Part shown: positions 1 through 8,660 of the stretch, piece after piece
Layout: the number at the start of each line of letters is the position of its first letter
Position numbering within the stretch: the first letter of the stretch is position 1
Source of the DNA: Pseudomonadota bacterium
GTDB lineage: Bacteria > Bdellovibrionota > Bacteriovoracia > Bacteriovoracales > Bacteriovoracaceae
NCBI GenBank assembly: GCA_027487515.1
Contig: JAIYDL010000026.1
Coordinates: 1-64,000, forward strand
DNA length: 64,000 nt
Reading direction: 5' to 3'
Translations under genes and position numbers: made by a program
The notes under the pieces: generated by a model
What the model saw: only the letters and a program-made list of their open reading frames with translations
Told to the model about the DNA's origin: nothing
The model's database searches: none

Positions 1-57
1 CTCGTGATCGGGTATGATTTTAGGGACTTCAATTAGAGATACGATAGGAGCCTTCAA

Positions 58-1857
58 ATGTCATCGGTTAAAAATCTCCCCGGTTCTATGCGCACCCATC
101 ACTGCGGTGAACTCCGTGAAACGGACATCGGTAAAACCGTCACGATCTGCGGGTGGATGAACAAGTACCGAAACCTCGGAAGCCTCCACTTCATCGACCT
201 CCGGGATAAGTACGGAGTCACGCAGCTCGGGTTCGAAGCCTTTAAAGGAGACGTGGGTGAGCTGCGGAAGTTTTCTCTTGAGTCGGTTCTGCTCGCGACC
301 GGGAAGGTCGTGTCTAGACCAGAGTCGGCGCGTAATCCGAACATGGCCACCGGGATGGTGGAAGTCGAGGTCGCTGAAATTCGCCTCCTCTCTTTGGCCG
401 AAGAAGTACCGTTCCTCCCCCATGGCATGGTTCCGGCGACGGAAGACCTGCGTCTGCGTTACCGCTACCTCGATCTGCGCTCCAAGAAGTTACAGGACAT
501 CCTGACGCTTCGCTCGGAGACCACGAAAAAAGCACGGCTTTCCCTCTACGAACTTGGGTTCAATGAGGTTGAAACTCCGATCCTTTACAAGACCACCCCT
601 GAAGGCGCGCGGGACTACATCGTTCCATCCCGCGTGCATCCGGGCAAAGTCTACGCCTTGCCCCAGTCGCCGCAGACGCTGAAGCAGCTCCTCATGATCG
701 CCAACACGGATAAGTATTTTCAGATCTGCCGCTGTTTCCGCGACGAAGATCTTCGCGCGGACCGGCAACCGGAGTTCACCCAAATCGATATCGAGGTCTC
801 TTTCCCGACTCTCGAGTACATGAAGAACCTTGCGACCCATGTCGTGAAGCGGGTCTTTGGGTTCTCGGACGACTTTCAAATGCACTCGATCTCGTACGAC
901 GAAGTCATGCGTGACTACGGGTCGGATAAGCCGGATGTCCGCTTCGGTCTCAAGCAGCTCGACGTCACCGCCCTGTTCCGCGGTTCTGCGTTCGGCACCT
1001 TCGCTGACGTCGCTGCGACTCGAGACGGCATGGTGAAAGCGATGTTTATCCCGGCCTCGATGGGGGCCCTTGCTCGGAAGGACATCGATCAGCTGACAGA
1101 AGTGGTGAAGCCGTACGGCGGTAAAGGTGTCGCCTGGGTCAAGGTTGAAAACGGAGTTGCTGGCGGTGGGATCTCTAAGTTCATCGATCCTTCGTTGCTG
1201 GCCGCGCTTTATGAAAAGTCCCCAGAAAAAGGTGATGGCCTTTGGTTCTTCTGCGCCGACAAAAACTTCAACGTGACCCATGACTGCGCCGACGCTCTCC
1301 GGCGGCACTTCGGGAAGCACTTCAATCTCATTGACCCCGATAAGTATGCCTTCCTCTGGGTCTACGATTTCCCGCTCTTCGACTACGACGCCGAGGCCGA
1401 CACCCTCGGGGCCAAGCACCACCCGTTCACTCGGCCCAAGGACGAGGACATGGAACTCTACTATTCGAAAGATAAGTCCCTGGTTAAGAACGTGAAGGCC
1501 TATGCCTACGACATCGTTTGCAATGGCTACGAGATCGGCGGTGGATCACTCCGGATCTTCGATACTCAGCAGCAGTCTCGGATGTTCGAACTCCTTGGCT
1601 TCACCCCCGAAGATGCTCAGCACCAGTTTGGATTCTTCATCGAGGCCCTGAAGTACGGAACTCCTCCCCACGCCGGCATGGCCTTCGGCATGGACCGGAT
1701 CATCATGCTCCTGGCGAAGACGGATTCCATCCGGGACGTGATCGCGTTTCCGAAGACGGCCTCGGCGACGGATCTCATGGCGAGCTCACCCTCGAAACCG
1801 AGCGATGCGCAAACCCGAGAGCTTGGCTTCCAGTGGCTCGGCGGCGCGAGGGATTAA
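58..1857 (+). CDS. aspS: Aspartyl-tRNA synthetase
   Basis: Class II aminoacyl-tRNA synthetase that charges tRNA-Asp in the cytoplasm. Seen: an N-terminal OB-fold anticodon-binding part (about residues 10-110), motif 2 with FRDED at 227-231, motif 3 with AFGMDR at 542-547, and between them an insertion the size of the bacterial GAD domain. At 599 residues it has the normal length for the bacterial-type enzyme. The ATG is chosen because AGGAG (46-50) lies 7 bases upstream. TATGAT at 13-18 could be a -10 box, but its -35 would lie outside the window. The next gene begins on the base after this stop codon, so the two are probably co-translated. Whether it also charges tRNA-Asn cannot be told from this window. 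Confidence 0.98.
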   Translation: MSSVKNLPGSMRTHHCGELRETDIGKTVTICGWMNKYRNLGSLHFIDLRDKYGVTQLGFEAFKGDVGELRKFSLESVLLATGKVVSRPESARNPNMATGMVEVEVAEIRLLSLAEEVPFLPHGMVPATEDLRLRYRYLDLRSKKLQDILTLRSETTKKARLSLYELGFNEVETPILYKTTPEGARDYIVPSRVHPGKVYALPQSPQTLKQLLMIANTDKYFQICRCFRDEDLRADRQPEFTQIDIEVSFPTLEYMKNLATHVVKRVFGFSDDFQMHSISYDEVMRDYGSDKPDVRFGLKQLDVTALFRGSAFGTFADVAATRDGMVKAMFIPASMGALARKDIDQLTEVVKPYGGKGVAWVKVENGVAGGGISKFIDPSLLAALYEKSPEKGDGLWFFCADKNFNVTHDCADALRRHFGKHFNLIDPDKYAFLWVYDFPLFDYDAEADTLGAKHHPFTRPKDEDMELYYSKDKSLVKNVKAYAYDIVCNGYEIGGGSLRIFDTQQQSRMFELLGFTPEDAQHQFGFFIEALKYGTPPHAGMAFGMDRIIMLLAKTDSIRDVIAFPKTASATDLMASSPSKPSDAQTRELGFQWLGGARD

Positions 1858-3177
1858 GTGAGCTACATCTTAGTCGTCGATGACGAAGCCGACATTCGTG
1901 ATATCTTTGAGCTGATCCTGAAGCGGTCTTTCTCCCTCGAAGTCGTTCTCGCAGAGTCCGGAAACCAGGCGATCGAGGTGATCCGCACCCGGGGAGTCCC
2001 AAAGGTTGTGATCTCCGACATGAACATGCTCGATGGCGACGGCGTGTACCTGTTTTCGACCATGCGAGAGAGTGGGTGGAACGTGCCGTTCATCCTCTGC
2101 TCGACCAATGCTAAAGAAGTGCAGAAAAGATACCCGGAGATGTACGGGGTGATAGAAAAACCGGACATCGTGGGCCCGGTCGCTTTGATGGTGGACTCGC
2201 TCCTGAAGCGCTCGAGCATCAAGCTGACCTTCGTCCCAATCAGGATCACCTTCCTCATGCGGCTCGGCAGCACGAGCTACGACCTTCACATGGCGCTTTC
2301 GGATTCGAACTTCGTTAAAGTCCTCAACGCCGGAGACGCGTTCGTCGTCGGTGACGCAAGTCGCTTCCAAGCAAAGAACATCGACTACCTCTACCTCACG
2401 GCGGCGGATGCAGATCTCTTTCTCCAGAGCTTCGAGAAAAATCTTAGCATGCTTTCCGACTCCGCTCGCTCCACCAGCGACCTCACGGGGCTTAGCCTCG
2501 ATTCTCTGGAGTCGGTCGAGCGCATGGCCCGGTCACTGGGGTGGACTCCGGATGTTCTCCATGCCGCGAAACACGCCGTGGACTTAGCAGTGAAAACGGT
2601 CAGTCTCGAGTCAAATCTCTTCCGGGCCTACAAACTTCGCTTAAGTTCCGGTGGGGGGCATTACGCTCGGCACGTGGGGCTCCTCGCTTTCCTCTCTTGT
2701 GGCTTTTGCTACAAACTTGGCTGGGTTAGCGAATCAACTCAGATGAAGCTCGGTTTAGCGGCCCTGCTCCACGATCTCACGGTGGATGAGGAAGTCTACG
2801 AAGACATCAACATGTGGAATCAGGCCGCTTCCGATCTCGCGGATAAGACACCCGCAGTGGTGAAGTATCGAAACCATCCCTACGAAGTTGCGAATCTCGT
2901 CCTTTCCATGAAAAATCTCCCCCCCGATGTGGACCAGATCATTCTTCAGCACCACGAGATGCGCGATGGCCTCGGTTTCCCGCGCGGACTGAATCCGAAT
3001 CGGATCTCTCCGATGGCGAGCGTCTTCATCATCGTGGAAGACCTGATCAACTTCACGGCCGACGCCGTCGATCTAGACCAGAGCATTCAGGACTTCTTGA
3101 AGGTTAAGGAAAGCATGTACAGCATGGGGAATTTTCGAAAGGTCTTCGAGGCCATGCGGGAATCAGCGAAGGTTTGA
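1858..3177 (+). CDS. Response-regulator receiver plus HD-GYP-like domain protein
   Basis: Probable cyclic-di-GMP phosphodiesterase or sensor. Seen: a receiver domain at about 1-120 with the acidic cluster D8-D9-E10 and phosphoacceptor D54; a middle region at about 125-200; and a C-terminal HD-GYP-like domain with HD at H305-D306 and HHEMRDGLGFPRG at 365-377. The usual HDxGK lysine is absent (HDLTV), and GYP reads GFP. Family knowledge: HD-GYP domains bind two or three metals through these His and Asp residues and hydrolyse c-di-GMP, and a Bdellovibrio HD-GYP lacking the tyrosine has been studied structurally (from memory). The GTG start directly follows the aspS stop, which implies coupling. 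A paralogue of the same architecture lies at 60566-61939. Catalytic activity is inferred only. Confidence 0.85.
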   Translation: MSYILVVDDEADIRDIFELILKRSFSLEVVLAESGNQAIEVIRTRGVPKVVISDMNMLDGDGVYLFSTMRESGWNVPFILCSTNAKEVQKRYPEMYGVIEKPDIVGPVALMVDSLLKRSSIKLTFVPIRITFLMRLGSTSYDLHMALSDSNFVKVLNAGDAFVVGDASRFQAKNIDYLYLTAADADLFLQSFEKNLSMLSDSARSTSDLTGLSLDSLESVERMARSLGWTPDVLHAAKHAVDLAVKTVSLESNLFRAYKLRLSSGGGHYARHVGLLAFLSCGFCYKLGWVSESTQMKLGLAALLHDLTVDEEVYEDINMWNQAASDLADKTPAVVKYRNHPYEVANLVLSMKNLPPDVDQIILQHHEMRDGLGFPRGLNPNRISPMASVFIIVEDLINFTADAVDLDQSIQDFLKVKESMYSMGNFRKVFEAMRESAKV

Positions 3178-3191
3178 TATCCTGGCCCTGC

Positions 3192-3776
3192 CTACGCTGC
3201 TCTGGCGACTTCTCCATCCTGAGTTTTCGGCGCCGGAGCTGTGGCCAGCAGGGTCTCCAGATCAACATTCTGATTCGCGTCCCAACTCATAAGATTCTGG
3301 TACAGGTAATCGCTGGCCTGAACTTCGCTCCATACATTCCGAAACATCAAGAAGGTTAGACCTCCGGACAGGCAAAGGAGAGAGGAGTGAGTCGCCCACC
3401 GGAGTCCATGGCGGAAGCTCTTCGCGGTCATCGGGAGCCGCTTCTGCATGAGGAAGAGGCCCCAGGACTGTCCATGATTGAAGAAGTAGCTCATGAAAAA
3501 GTAGTTGAAGACTGCGAAAGGAATCACTGCACCCGAGAAGCTCTCGAGGGTTGAAAACGTAAAGAGTCCTTGGAGCTGCTGAGTCACCATGAGCGTGCTC
3601 ACCGAGACGTTGAACATGGCGATCATGACTGAGACCAGAGCGGCGGCCATCGTGAAGTCGATGAAGTGTCCGAGAAGAATTTTCCAAGTCTGTGGACTCA
3701 CCGGAGTGGGAGCGAGGAGGACCGCCGGAAGCTTTTGTGAGTGCTCTGCAAAACTGACTAAATCGATGGGATTCAT
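3192..3776 (-). CDS. RDD-family-like integral membrane protein
   Basis: Small inner-membrane protein of unknown function. Seen: about three hydrophobic segments, an early GHFIDFTMAA stretch resembling the start of RDD domains, and WGLFLMQKRL in the position where RDD proteins carry their conserved Gly/Arg segment. The hydrophilic C-terminus is Ala/Pro-rich. I chose the ATG at 3776 (194 residues) because AAGAGG lies 5 bases upstream of it. An upstream ATG at 3803 would add nine residues, but its GGAGG is only 2 bases away. The gene converges on the receiver/HD-GYP gene with a 14-base gap. The RDD assignment is tentative. Confidence 0.6.
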   Translation of the reverse strand: MNPIDLVSFAEHSQKLPAVLLAPTPVSPQTWKILLGHFIDFTMAAALVSVMIAMFNVSVSTLMVTQQLQGLFTFSTLESFSGAVIPFAVFNYFFMSYFFNHGQSWGLFLMQKRLPMTAKSFRHGLRWATHSSLLCLSGGLTFLMFRNVWSEVQASDYLYQNLMSWDANQNVDLETLLATAPAPKTQDGEVARAA

Positions 3777-3833
3777 GGACACCTCTTGGAATCCAGTCGG
3801 CATCTCCTCCCAGTTTCTTTAGGCCTTCTGCGG

Positions 3834-4169
3834 TTACAAACTCTTACAATCCTTTGGGCAGTTGCAGGTATTTTCAAAGTTTTTTGAGTCGCAGGAGCTA
3901 TCCCCACAGCGAACACAGGAGCCGTCGGTTCCAGGGGGCGTGAGTGCAGCATCTTTACACCCGAGCTTCCGGTGGTTCTCGTGCTGCCACGAATTCGTTG
4001 CCAGAAGGCCAGGGCAGCAGACTGCCGCTCCGAGACTGCTTCCTCCAGCTCTAGCGCCTACTGTGGCGCAAGAGACATTGGGAGGAACATAGGCCCCGGC
4101 ACTGCTTGATACCGCGAGCACAAGAAAAACGATGCGAAGCTTACGGAGAAGTGTGTTGGACCCAGTCAT
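3834..4169 (-). CDS. Small secreted Cys-rich protein
   Basis: A 111-residue exported protein. Seen: a basic N-terminus and hydrophobic core ending near SSSAGA (about residue 26), typical of a Sec signal peptide, then a mature part with ten cysteines. The C-terminal segment CGDSSCDSKNFENTCNCPKD plus a final Cys resembles the short CGDGxC...NCPxDC motif seen in many secreted proteins of delta-proteobacterial lineages. Its ATG overlaps the mutS stop as ATGA, so its translation is probably coupled to mutS. A role in disulfide-stabilised surface binding would be speculation. Confidence 0.7.
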   Translation of the reverse strand: MTGSNTLLRKLRIVFLVLAVSSSAGAYVPPNVSCATVGARAGGSSLGAAVCCPGLLATNSWQHENHRKLGCKDAALTPPGTDGSCVRCGDSSCDSKNFENTCNCPKDCKSL

Positions 4170-6811
4170 TGGAGGCCTGACTTGAGGTCATGGAGGATTT
4201 GGATGGCCTGGATGGGGGTTAGGTTGAGGATGTCGATCGCCTTGAGGTCCTCCTCGAGGCGCGAGAGGTAGTCAGGGACTTCGGGCTGAGGCTTGGGTGA
4301 AAAGAAACTTAACTGGGTGTCGAGGATGGCCTCGCTGCCGGACTCCTTGGCCTCGAGTTGACGGAGGATTTCGCGGGAGCGCTTCAGGACTTCCTTCGGA
4401 AGGCCCGCGAGCTCTGCTACATGGATCCCGAAGCTCTGAGTGGCACCGGCCTCGACGAGTTCGTACATGAACTGGACCTTCCCGTTTTTCTGCTCCGTGC
4501 GGACCGTGAAGTTTTTCGCCTCGGGCATGCTTTCCACGAGCTCGATCAGTTCATGATAGTGGGTCGCAAAGAGGGTGATGGGTTTGAGCCGCTTCACAAA
4601 GTGCTCGACCAGCGCCCAGGCGATCGAAAGCCCATCATAGGTGGAGGTCCCGCGACCGATCTCATCCAGGATGATGAGTGAGCGCTCGGACGCATGGCGG
4701 AGGATCTCTGCCGTCTCGGCCATTTCCACCATGAACGTGGACTGACCCTTGATGATGTCGTCGGAGGCGCCGAGCCGAGAGAAGAGGTAGTCGCAGACGC
4801 CGATCTGGGCTTCCGCCGCAGGCACGAAGCAGCCGAGCTGCGCCAGGTACTGGATGATGGCGACCTCACGCATGACGGTGGTTTTCCCTGCCATGTTGGG
4901 CCCGGTGATCAGACCGAAATAGGTCTTCTCATTGAGCTCGATGTTGTGCGGAATAAAGCTGTCCTTGATGTTCGCCTTAATGAGCGGGTGCCAGGCACCT
5001 TGGATGCGGACCAGCTTTCGGTCAGCGACGAGCACGGGACGGGAGAAGTTCTCCTGCAAGCTTACCCAGGCCAGAGATTGAAAGACATCGATCTGGGCCA
5101 GGCGCTTGGCGACATCAAGGACTAAATGGGCCTCGCCCTCGATCCGGCCGCAGATGGCCTCGAAGATTTCCTTTTCGAGCTTCATCAGGCGATCGAACGC
5201 CTGAGTCACATCTTTTTCGAAAGTGTCCAGCTCTTCCGTCATGTAGCGTTCATTGTTCACGAGGGTTTGTCGGCGCTGGAACGACTTCGGAACCTTCCCT
5301 AAGTGGGAGTTGGAAACTTCGATGAAGTACCCGGAGATGTTATTGTGTTTGATCTTGAGGTTCCCGATGCCGGTCTCCGCCCGATACTTCGCCTCAAGGC
5401 GAAGGATCTCCTGAGAGGCCGAATCAGCGAGCCGCGCGAGACGGTCGCGCTCGGCGTGGGCGTCGCTGCGGACGAGGTTGCCTTTGTCGAAGTGGGCCCC
5501 CAGCTCGTCGTTGATCGTACCCCGGATCTCAGCGGCGAGCTTGGTCAGGAAGTCGATGTCCTTTCGAGGAAGTTTTTGGAAGAAACTAAAGCCTTCAACG
5601 TCCATCTGCGCTTCGATTGCGAGGAAGGTCTCAAACGCGTGGGCCAGATTCAAGACGTCACCCGCAATTGCCTTCCGAGTGGAGATCTTTGCCATGATGC
5701 GATCGAGGTCTCGGACGTCGGTCAGGTGCGCGCGCAGGAGCTTGATCACCGAGGGGTGATCAATCATGCCCTGGATCAGGTCTAAGCGTTTATTGATCGC
5801 GGGCCCATCACACAGGGGCGACTGGAAGTACTGCTTAAGGAATCGCGCTCCCATGGCCGTTCTGGTTCGGTCGAGGAAACCCAGGATCGAACTCCCCACC
5901 CCATCGCGGGAGCGTGGAAAAATCTCCAACCCAGCGAGGGTCGAAAAGGTGACCTTCATGGTCTCGTCGTTGTTGAGCATTCGGAACGGTCTGAGGTGGC
6001 TGATCTTTTCGAGCGTCTGGGTGCTCGTGACGTAGTAGCTCAAAGCGCCGAGCGGGGCCAGGACGGCCGGGAGCTGAGCGATGATCCCGTCGCGCTGGTA
6101 CGTCGGGATAAGTTTTTGGATGTAGAAACCGGAGTGCTTTTCCTCGAAGTACTCCTGGGACAGGTGCGTCTTTAAGACGTCCATGCTGGCCAGGTAATCA
6201 TCTACGATGGGGTAGGCTTCCCACTGACCAAGGTAGGAGATGAACTCCTTGGGTCTTGCCAGGAGGAGTCTCTCGCTGAAGTCCTCGATGGTTTTAAACG
6301 TCGTACCGAAGAAATCCCCCGTCGTGAAATCCAGGAGCACCAGAATAAAGTGGGTGCCGCTCCGGACTCCGCTCGCGAGGAACTTATTCTCCGACCCGCT
6401 GGCCTTATCCAGGTCGTACGGAATTCCCGGAGACACGATCTGGGTCACGCCGCGCTTCACGATTCCCTTAACGAACTTGGGATCCTCGAGCTGCTCGCAG
6501 ATGACAACCTTCTGGCCCGCCTGTGAGATCCGATCGACGTACGTGGCCGCGGCGTGGTGGGGGATGCCGGCCATCGGGATCGGAACGTCTCCGAGTTTGC
6601 CTCGGACTGTGAGCGAAATGTTCAAGAGCCTCGCGGCTTCCCGAGCGTCCTCAAAAAACATTTCGTAAAAGTCTCCCATGCGGAACATGAGGAGGATATC
6701 CGGGTACTGTTTTTTGACCTGATAATACTGCTCCATCATGGGAGTCAGCTTGACGCCATTGGCGACCAGTTGGGCGAGGGTCAAACCCTCATGAACCATT
6801 TGATTTTGCAT
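4166..6811 (-). CDS. mutS: DNA mismatch repair protein MutS
   Basis: Recognises mismatches and small loops in newly replicated DNA and recruits MutL. Seen: the mismatch-recognition F-x-E motif (F48, E50 in MGDFYEMF), long clamp and lever helices in the middle, and a C-terminal ABC-type ATPase with Walker A GPNMAGKTT, Walker B LIILDEIGRGTSTYDG and the ATHYHEL switch. The C-terminus carries a short Gln/Leu-rich tail. At 881 residues it matches MutS1. No good ribosome-binding site precedes the chosen ATG, and an in-frame ATG four codons on is possible. The gene is divergent from the lptC-like gene; a small secreted-protein gene overlaps its stop codon. Confidence 0.98.
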   Translation of the reverse strand: MQNQMVHEGLTLAQLVANGVKLTPMMEQYYQVKKQYPDILLMFRMGDFYEMFFEDAREAARLLNISLTVRGKLGDVPIPMAGIPHHAAATYVDRISQAGQKVVICEQLEDPKFVKGIVKRGVTQIVSPGIPYDLDKASGSENKFLASGVRSGTHFILVLLDFTTGDFFGTTFKTIEDFSERLLLARPKEFISYLGQWEAYPIVDDYLASMDVLKTHLSQEYFEEKHSGFYIQKLIPTYQRDGIIAQLPAVLAPLGALSYYVTSTQTLEKISHLRPFRMLNNDETMKVTFSTLAGLEIFPRSRDGVGSSILGFLDRTRTAMGARFLKQYFQSPLCDGPAINKRLDLIQGMIDHPSVIKLLRAHLTDVRDLDRIMAKISTRKAIAGDVLNLAHAFETFLAIEAQMDVEGFSFFQKLPRKDIDFLTKLAAEIRGTINDELGAHFDKGNLVRSDAHAERDRLARLADSASQEILRLEAKYRAETGIGNLKIKHNNISGYFIEVSNSHLGKVPKSFQRRQTLVNNERYMTEELDTFEKDVTQAFDRLMKLEKEIFEAICGRIEGEAHLVLDVAKRLAQIDVFQSLAWVSLQENFSRPVLVADRKLVRIQGAWHPLIKANIKDSFIPHNIELNEKTYFGLITGPNMAGKTTVMREVAIIQYLAQLGCFVPAAEAQIGVCDYLFSRLGASDDIIKGQSTFMVEMAETAEILRHASERSLIILDEIGRGTSTYDGLSIAWALVEHFVKRLKPITLFATHYHELIELVESMPEAKNFTVRTEQKNGKVQFMYELVEAGATQSFGIHVAELAGLPKEVLKRSREILRQLEAKESGSEAILDTQLSFFSPKPQPEVPDYLSRLEEDLKAIDILNLTPIQAIQILHDLKSGLQ

Positions 6812-6923
6812 GGGGTGGAAGTTACCAAAAAGGGAGCAAAACCGTCACCTGAATTCCCCTGACAGGGCGCGCTTGATTTAAACACAACTATCTGGAATCA
6901 ATCAAAGGAGTATAATAGGGATT

Positions 6924-7922
6924 ATGAGAATCCCGGACCTAAAATCAATAATCGTTATTGCCCTGTATCTGGCCCTCAACACGTTCATCATCTGTGCGAG
7001 CCTCAACATCCGGCCCGATGCGGACACTAGAGCAGTGAAGGCGAAGGCACTTGCTCCGGAATACACCGAGATCAGTCAGCTCGAATACTTTCATGTGAAA
7101 AATGCAGTACCCCAGATGTCCCTTTCGGCCGAGCGCATGCGCTCACAGGGGGAGGAGCTCGCCGAGTTCGATTACCCCCGGGGCGTCTACAATCTGAGTG
7201 CCCAGAACCGGACCCTGAAATACAGCGCGGACCGGGGTCACTACAAGAAAGCCAAAGAACTCCTCACCCTCGTCGGTGCCGTGAAAGTGCGCTCCGATGA
7301 GGGGACCTACGTCGCGGACCGAGTCAGTTACAACTTTAAAAAAGACCTCGTGCTGGGGAAAGGAAACGTGCGGTTTGACGGAGAGGATCCCCGTACCAGG
7401 GACTACCTCACCGTCGCCTCGGAGCGGATGCGCGCGAACCCTGGACTCAAACTCTCGAAGTTCACGGGGAACGTGAGCGGGAGCCTTCAGCGCCGGAAGA
7501 AGTACGAGGGCAAGCTCACCTTCGCGTCTCGGGAGCTGCAGCTCGATGGGAACGAGTCCCTGGCCCAGCTCGTCGGTGACGTCCGGCTCAAACGAGAGTC
7601 GTACGACATAACGGCCGGAAAAGCCGATGTGTTCCTCGAAAACTTTAATAAACGCTTCAAGTATTTCGTCCTGAATGACGATGTGAAAGTGGTCGAAAAA
7701 CTCCAGACCCCAGAGGGGGTTCAGGTTCGGAAGGCGTTCGCCGAGCGCCTCGAGGGCTTTGGTCAAGAGCAGAAGATGCTCTTGACGGGGGCGCCGCGGG
7801 TAGAGATGGGAGAAGATGTGATCAAAGGCTACCGCATCACCATCCGCGAGAACACTGATCTGGTCGAAGTCGATGATGCGATGTCGGATGTGCAGGTGAA
7901 AAGAGAGAAGGCAAAGGATTAG
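6924..7922 (+). CDS. LptC/LptA-like lipopolysaccharide transport protein (apparent fusion)
   Basis: Periplasmic bridge component for LPS export. Seen: one N-terminal membrane anchor (about residues 8-28), then an LptC-like beta-rich part (about 50-170), then a second beta-rich part (about 175-325) that reads like LptA/OstA: a GDVRL strand, then AGKADVF, then LLTGAPRVEMGEDVIKGYRI near the end. At 332 residues it is much longer than E. coli LptC (191) and close to LptC plus LptA. It is followed 3 bases later by lptB, and no separate lptA lies in the cluster. The fusion is inferred from length, position and motif order. An OstA-family duplication is an alternative. Confidence 0.75.
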   Translation: MRIPDLKSIIVIALYLALNTFIICASLNIRPDADTRAVKAKALAPEYTEISQLEYFHVKNAVPQMSLSAERMRSQGEELAEFDYPRGVYNLSAQNRTLKYSADRGHYKKAKELLTLVGAVKVRSDEGTYVADRVSYNFKKDLVLGKGNVRFDGEDPRTRDYLTVASERMRANPGLKLSKFTGNVSGSLQRRKKYEGKLTFASRELQLDGNESLAQLVGDVRLKRESYDITAGKADVFLENFNKRFKYFVLNDDVKVVEKLQTPEGVQVRKAFAERLEGFGQEQKMLLTGAPRVEMGEDVIKGYRITIRENTDLVEVDDAMSDVQVKREKAKD

Positions 7923-7925
7923 GTA

Positions 7926-8651
7926 ATGATGGCGAGTTTCCATGCACGAGATCTAAAGAAAACCTACAACGGTCGCGAGGTCGTGAGATCCGTGAGCATC
8001 GACGTCGAGCGCGGAGAAGTCGTGGGCCTTCTGGGTCCCAACGGCGCGGGCAAGACGACGTCATTCTACATGATGGTCGGACTGGTGAAGGCAGACAAGG
8101 GACACATCAGCCTCGACGCCGAGGATGTGACAGACCTTCCCCTCCATGTCCGTGCGAAGCGTGGGATCGGATACCTCCCCCAGGAAGCGAGTGTCTTCCG
8201 GGAGCTCACCGTGGAGGAAAACATTTTCTCGGTGCTCGAGGTTAGAGACCTGTCGCGCAAAGAGCGGCAGAATCTCCTGGATGACTTGGTCCGCGACTTT
8301 AGCCTCGACCACATCCGACGGTCCAAAGGGCGGGAGCTCTCCGGCGGCGAGCGCCGCCGAGTGGAGATCGCCCGGGCCCTCGCACTGGATCCGAAGTTCG
8401 TGCTCCTCGATGAACCGTTCGCGGGTGTCGATCCCCTCGCGGTCAGCGACATCCAAGCGATCATCAAACGCTTGAAGCAGAAAAACATAGGTGTTTTGAT
8501 TACCGATCATAACGTTCGTGAAACGCTCGGCATCGTCGACCGCGCGTACATCATGAGCCAGGGTGAGCTCCTCGTGAGTGGCACCCCGGAAGAAATCGTG
8601 AACAATGACGTCGCTCGGAAGTTTTATCTGGGCGAAGAGTTTAAGATGTAG
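7926..8651 (+). CDS. lptB: LPS export ABC transporter ATPase
   Basis: ATPase that drives extraction of lipopolysaccharide from the inner membrane together with LptF/LptG (not in this window). Seen: Walker A GPNGAGKTT at 37-45, a Q-loop region with GYLPQE, signature LSGGERRRVEIARAL, Walker B FVLLDEPFAGVDP and the switch histidine in ITDHN. 241 residues is the LptB size. Tandem ATG codons open the gene 3 bases after the preceding stop. It sits between the LptC/LptA-like gene and rpoN, the order seen in many proteobacteria, which separates it from other ABC ATPases. Confidence 0.97.
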   Translation: MMASFHARDLKKTYNGREVVRSVSIDVERGEVVGLLGPNGAGKTTSFYMMVGLVKADKGHISLDAEDVTDLPLHVRAKRGIGYLPQEASVFRELTVEENIFSVLEVRDLSRKERQNLLDDLVRDFSLDHIRRSKGRELSGGERRRVEIARALALDPKFVLLDEPFAGVDPLAVSDIQAIIKRLKQKNIGVLITDHNVRETLGIVDRAYIMSQGELLVSGTPEEIVNNDVARKFYLGEEFKM

Positions 8652-8660
8652 AGGTTGACC

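Noticed and set aside
490..1422. Minus-strand open frame of 310 codons inside aspS
   Set aside because: Same kind of shadow; no motif and no ribosome-binding site of note.
6911..6916. Perfect TATAAT upstream of the LptC/LptA-like gene
   Set aside because: No acceptable -35 at 15-19 bases, and a start there would leave almost no leader; probably chance.
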